From Pseudomonas sp. ML2-2023-3 (GTDB lineage: Bacteria; Pseudomonadota; Gammaproteobacteria; Pseudomonadales; Pseudomonadaceae): a DNA stretch of 64,000 nucleotides. This document shows positions 62,344 through 64,000 of this stretch, one piece after another. The notes below the pieces were generated by a model that saw only the letters and a list, made by a program, of their open reading frames with translations, did not search any database and was not told the DNA's origin. The DNA lies in assembly GCF_037055275.1 (NCBI RefSeq), contig NZ_CP146343.1, positions 3,816,501 to 3,880,500 on the forward strand. The letters are read 5' to 3'. The number at the start of each line of letters is the position of its first letter. Within the stretch, counting starts at the first letter, position 1. The translations under genes were made by a program, and so were the position numbers.

Positions 62344-64000
62344 TTAGAAGCGGTAGTTGACGCCTAGGGTGAGCGAACGCTCGGGCGCGGCTTGACGACC
62401 CCAAGGGGCGGTGTCGATACCGCGGAAATAGTATTCGCGGTTGAACAGGTTGCTGATGCCCGCCGATGCGGTCAGGACGCTCTTGTCTGCCAGCGGGAAC
62501 TCACGTTCCACGGCCGTGTTCCAGACCCAGTACGCAGGCAGCTCACCCACACTGGCCGAGGCATTTTCATCGCGGGTATTCGCGGCATCGGTGTAGGCCT
62601 TGCTGATGTACAGGCCGTCAAGGTTGTAGGTCCAGTGCTCGGCAAAACGGTAACGGGCGTCAACCATGAACTGGTTGCGCGAGGAGTACGGCACCTCGTT
62701 GTCTGTGTATGTGCCATTGCGTTGTTTGGCATCGAGGTAGGCATAACCGGCATGCAGGTCCAGATCACGCATGGCTTGCGGCGTCCAGAAGATATCGGTC
62801 TCGAAACCCTGGTGACGCGTGCTGCCAAGGTTGTCGAAGCGGTCGGTCGTGGCGTTATATGAAATCTGGTCGTCGAAGTCGATGCGGTACAGATTGAAGT
62901 CGACGCGCATGCCGTCCCACGGGGTGTAGCGCACACCGGTCTCGTAGTTCCACGCCAGCTCGGCCCCCACAGCACCCTCCTTGACGATCTGCGTAACTTG
63001 GGGCGGACGCAGGGACTTCTGGGCGTTGGCGTAGACATACCAGGCATCGTTCGCCTGATAACCCACAGTCAGGCCCGGCAGCCATTCCTCGGATTTGTTT
63101 TCGCGCTCGAACCCGGTGATGCCGTCGCTGTAATTCATGCGGGCGTTTTCATAGCGCACGCCCGGCGTGATGGTCAGGCGGTGATCGAGCAGACTGATTG
63201 CGTTGCTGATGTAGAAGGCACGGGCGTTGTCATCGAACTTCCAGTCGCGGAACGGCGCCGTCACGCCGGTCGCGAGGCTCTGGCGATTGACCTTGTAATC
63301 GATGTCTTCGCTGACATAGCGGGCACCGAGCAGCCAGGTCTGGCCAACGTTGTCGCCATCGACCGTGGCACTGATGCGCGGCTCCGTCCCCCATACTTTG
63401 AAATCACGAGGGCCGTCCTGTTTGGTGACTGCCGTTCCGTCCGGTGTGAACGGCAAGCCGACCACGAAGTTGCGGTAACTGTTGTGGGCGAAGTTGGTCC
63501 AGCTGAACTCCACCGAGTCGAAAGGCCCCATGGCGCCCAGGCGCTGGGTGTAGGTGCCCCAGACGCGATTGGTGTCGCCCTCGAAGCGGTCCAGTGGGCG
63601 CGTAGACTGGCGCGGATCATCCTTGTAGTCCTTCACGCTGAGCGCGCCGGCCAAGTCCATGTCGGCCTTGTAGTGCTGCACACCGAAGCCCAGATCACGA
63701 TCGTCGTCGATGTTCCACTGACCCCGCAGGCGGTAGTTCTGAACATCGGTGTCGGAGTGCTCGCGACCGTATTCACCGCTCAGAGTGTTGATATCCAGTT
63801 GCAAGCCGAAGTTGTCGGTCAGGTAACCACCGGTGCCCAGATAGGTGTCCCACAACTGGCGCCCGCCAGGGTTGAATGTAGTCCTCTCCTGCAAAGTGGT
63901 CTCCCACTCACGCGGAATCGGCTTGCTGATGAAGTTGATGACCCCGCCTACGTTGTTCGGGCCGTATTGCACCGCTGCGCCCCCGCGCACGATATCAATA
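62344..64000 (-). CDS. TonB-dependent siderophore receptor, PvuA/PsuA-like (5' end outside window)
   Basis: The last 552 residues of a TonB-dependent receptor; the open frame continues beyond base 64000. The visible part starts in the plug domain (IDIVRGGAAVQYGPNNVGGV, then INFISKP) and includes the beta-barrel to the C-terminal SLTLGVNYRF with terminal Phe. It lies upstream of the pvsA-like gene in the same direction, as psuA/pvuA receptor genes accompany pvs in Vibrio. It most likely imports ferric vibrioferrin. The promoter and any Fur box for the operon are outside the window. Confidence 0.88.
   Translation of the reverse strand, partial: IDIVRGGAAVQYGPNNVGGVINFISKPIPREWETTLQERTTFNPGGRQLWDTYLGTGGYLTDNFGLQLDINTLSGEYGREHSDTDVQNYRLRGQWNIDDDRDLGFGVQHYKADMDLAGALSVKDYKDDPRQSTRPLDRFEGDTNRVWGTYTQRLGAMGPFDSVEFSWTNFAHNSYRNFVVGLPFTPDGTAVTKQDGPRDFKVWGTEPRISATVDGDNVGQTWLLGARYVSEDIDYKVNRQSLATGVTAPFRDWKFDDNARAFYISNAISLLDHRLTITPGVRYENARMNYSDGITGFERENKSEEWLPGLTVGYQANDAWYVYANAQKSLRPPQVTQIVKEGAVGAELAWNYETGVRYTPWDGMRVDFNLYRIDFDDQISYNATTDRFDNLGSTRHQGFETDIFWTPQAMRDLDLHAGYAYLDAKQRNGTYTDNEVPYSSRNQFMVDARYRFAEHWTYNLDGLYISKAYTDAANTRDENASASVGELPAYWVWNTAVEREFPLADKSVLTASAGISNLFNREYYFRGIDTAPWGRQAAPERSLTLGVNYRF

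Overview
The window looks like a chromosomal segment of a fluorescent-group Pseudomonas. This rests on GC-rich Pseudomonas-style codon use, abundant REP-type palindromes with the core gtgggagcgagc/gctcgctcccac, and the gene families present. A complete vibrioferrin-type siderophore locus next to a TonB receptor suggests the P. fragi/P. psychrophila/P. lundensis neighbourhood, because vibrioferrin production has been described in P. fragi. That species placement is an inference. No rRNA, tRNA, CRISPR array or prophage was recognised.

Layout. 1-3.8 kb: amine or amino-acid uptake and oxidation genes (FAD oxidase, ABC permease, binding protein) divergent from an IclR regulator. 4.0-6.5 kb: a group II intron inserted in a dispersed Pseudomonas repeat, then a gene-free repeat-rich stretch. 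6.5-8.9 kb: beta-carbonic anhydrase plus SulP transporter. 8.9-19 kb: a block of minus-strand genes (AraC, MFS, Rieske oxygenase, two SDRs of which one resembles 3-alpha-hydroxysteroid dehydrogenase, LuxR, RND/MMPL, Asp-box/YCF48 protein) that resembles part of a steroid or terpenoid catabolic locus. 19.6-23.2 kb: MATE pump divergent from a two-component system. 23.2-24 kb: six-copy 128-bp tandem REP array. 24-30.8 kb: Yej-type peptide transporter genes and a polar amino-acid ABC operon, neither with its ATPase. 30.8-35.4 kb: ferric-enterobactin-type receptor and a DUF3649/PepSY/DUF3325 membrane module, with a Fur box. 35.7-39.6 kb: FKBP, DUF1615 lipoprotein, a second (129-bp) REP array that runs into a 5'-truncated RES-domain toxin gene, and small proteins. 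39.8-50.2 kb: housekeeping and conserved genes (MocR regulator with threonine dehydratase, GNAT, UPF0149, CAP protein, Mqo, DUF1289, dienelactone hydrolase). 50.2-55.2 kb: an XRE-cupin regulator divergent from class II aldolase, DapA-like lyase, shikimate-dehydrogenase-like enzyme and MHS permease, which looks like a small uncharacterised catabolic pathway. 55.2-64 kb: receptor and pvsABCDE-like operon, transcribed leftward and entering from beyond the right edge.

How the genes work together: two iron-acquisition routes (vibrioferrin synthesis, export and uptake, and a catecholate receptor with a reductase-like membrane module) are the clearest functional theme. Several catabolic cassettes each carry their own regulator (IclR, AraC, LuxR, MocR, XRE-cupin), and four of these have an inverted- or direct-repeat operator candidate visible in the adjacent promoter gap. 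Repetitive DNA is unusually prominent. The same REP-plus-spacer unit has been tandemly amplified at two loci 14 kb apart, and one of these arrays has apparently replaced the start of a toxin gene.
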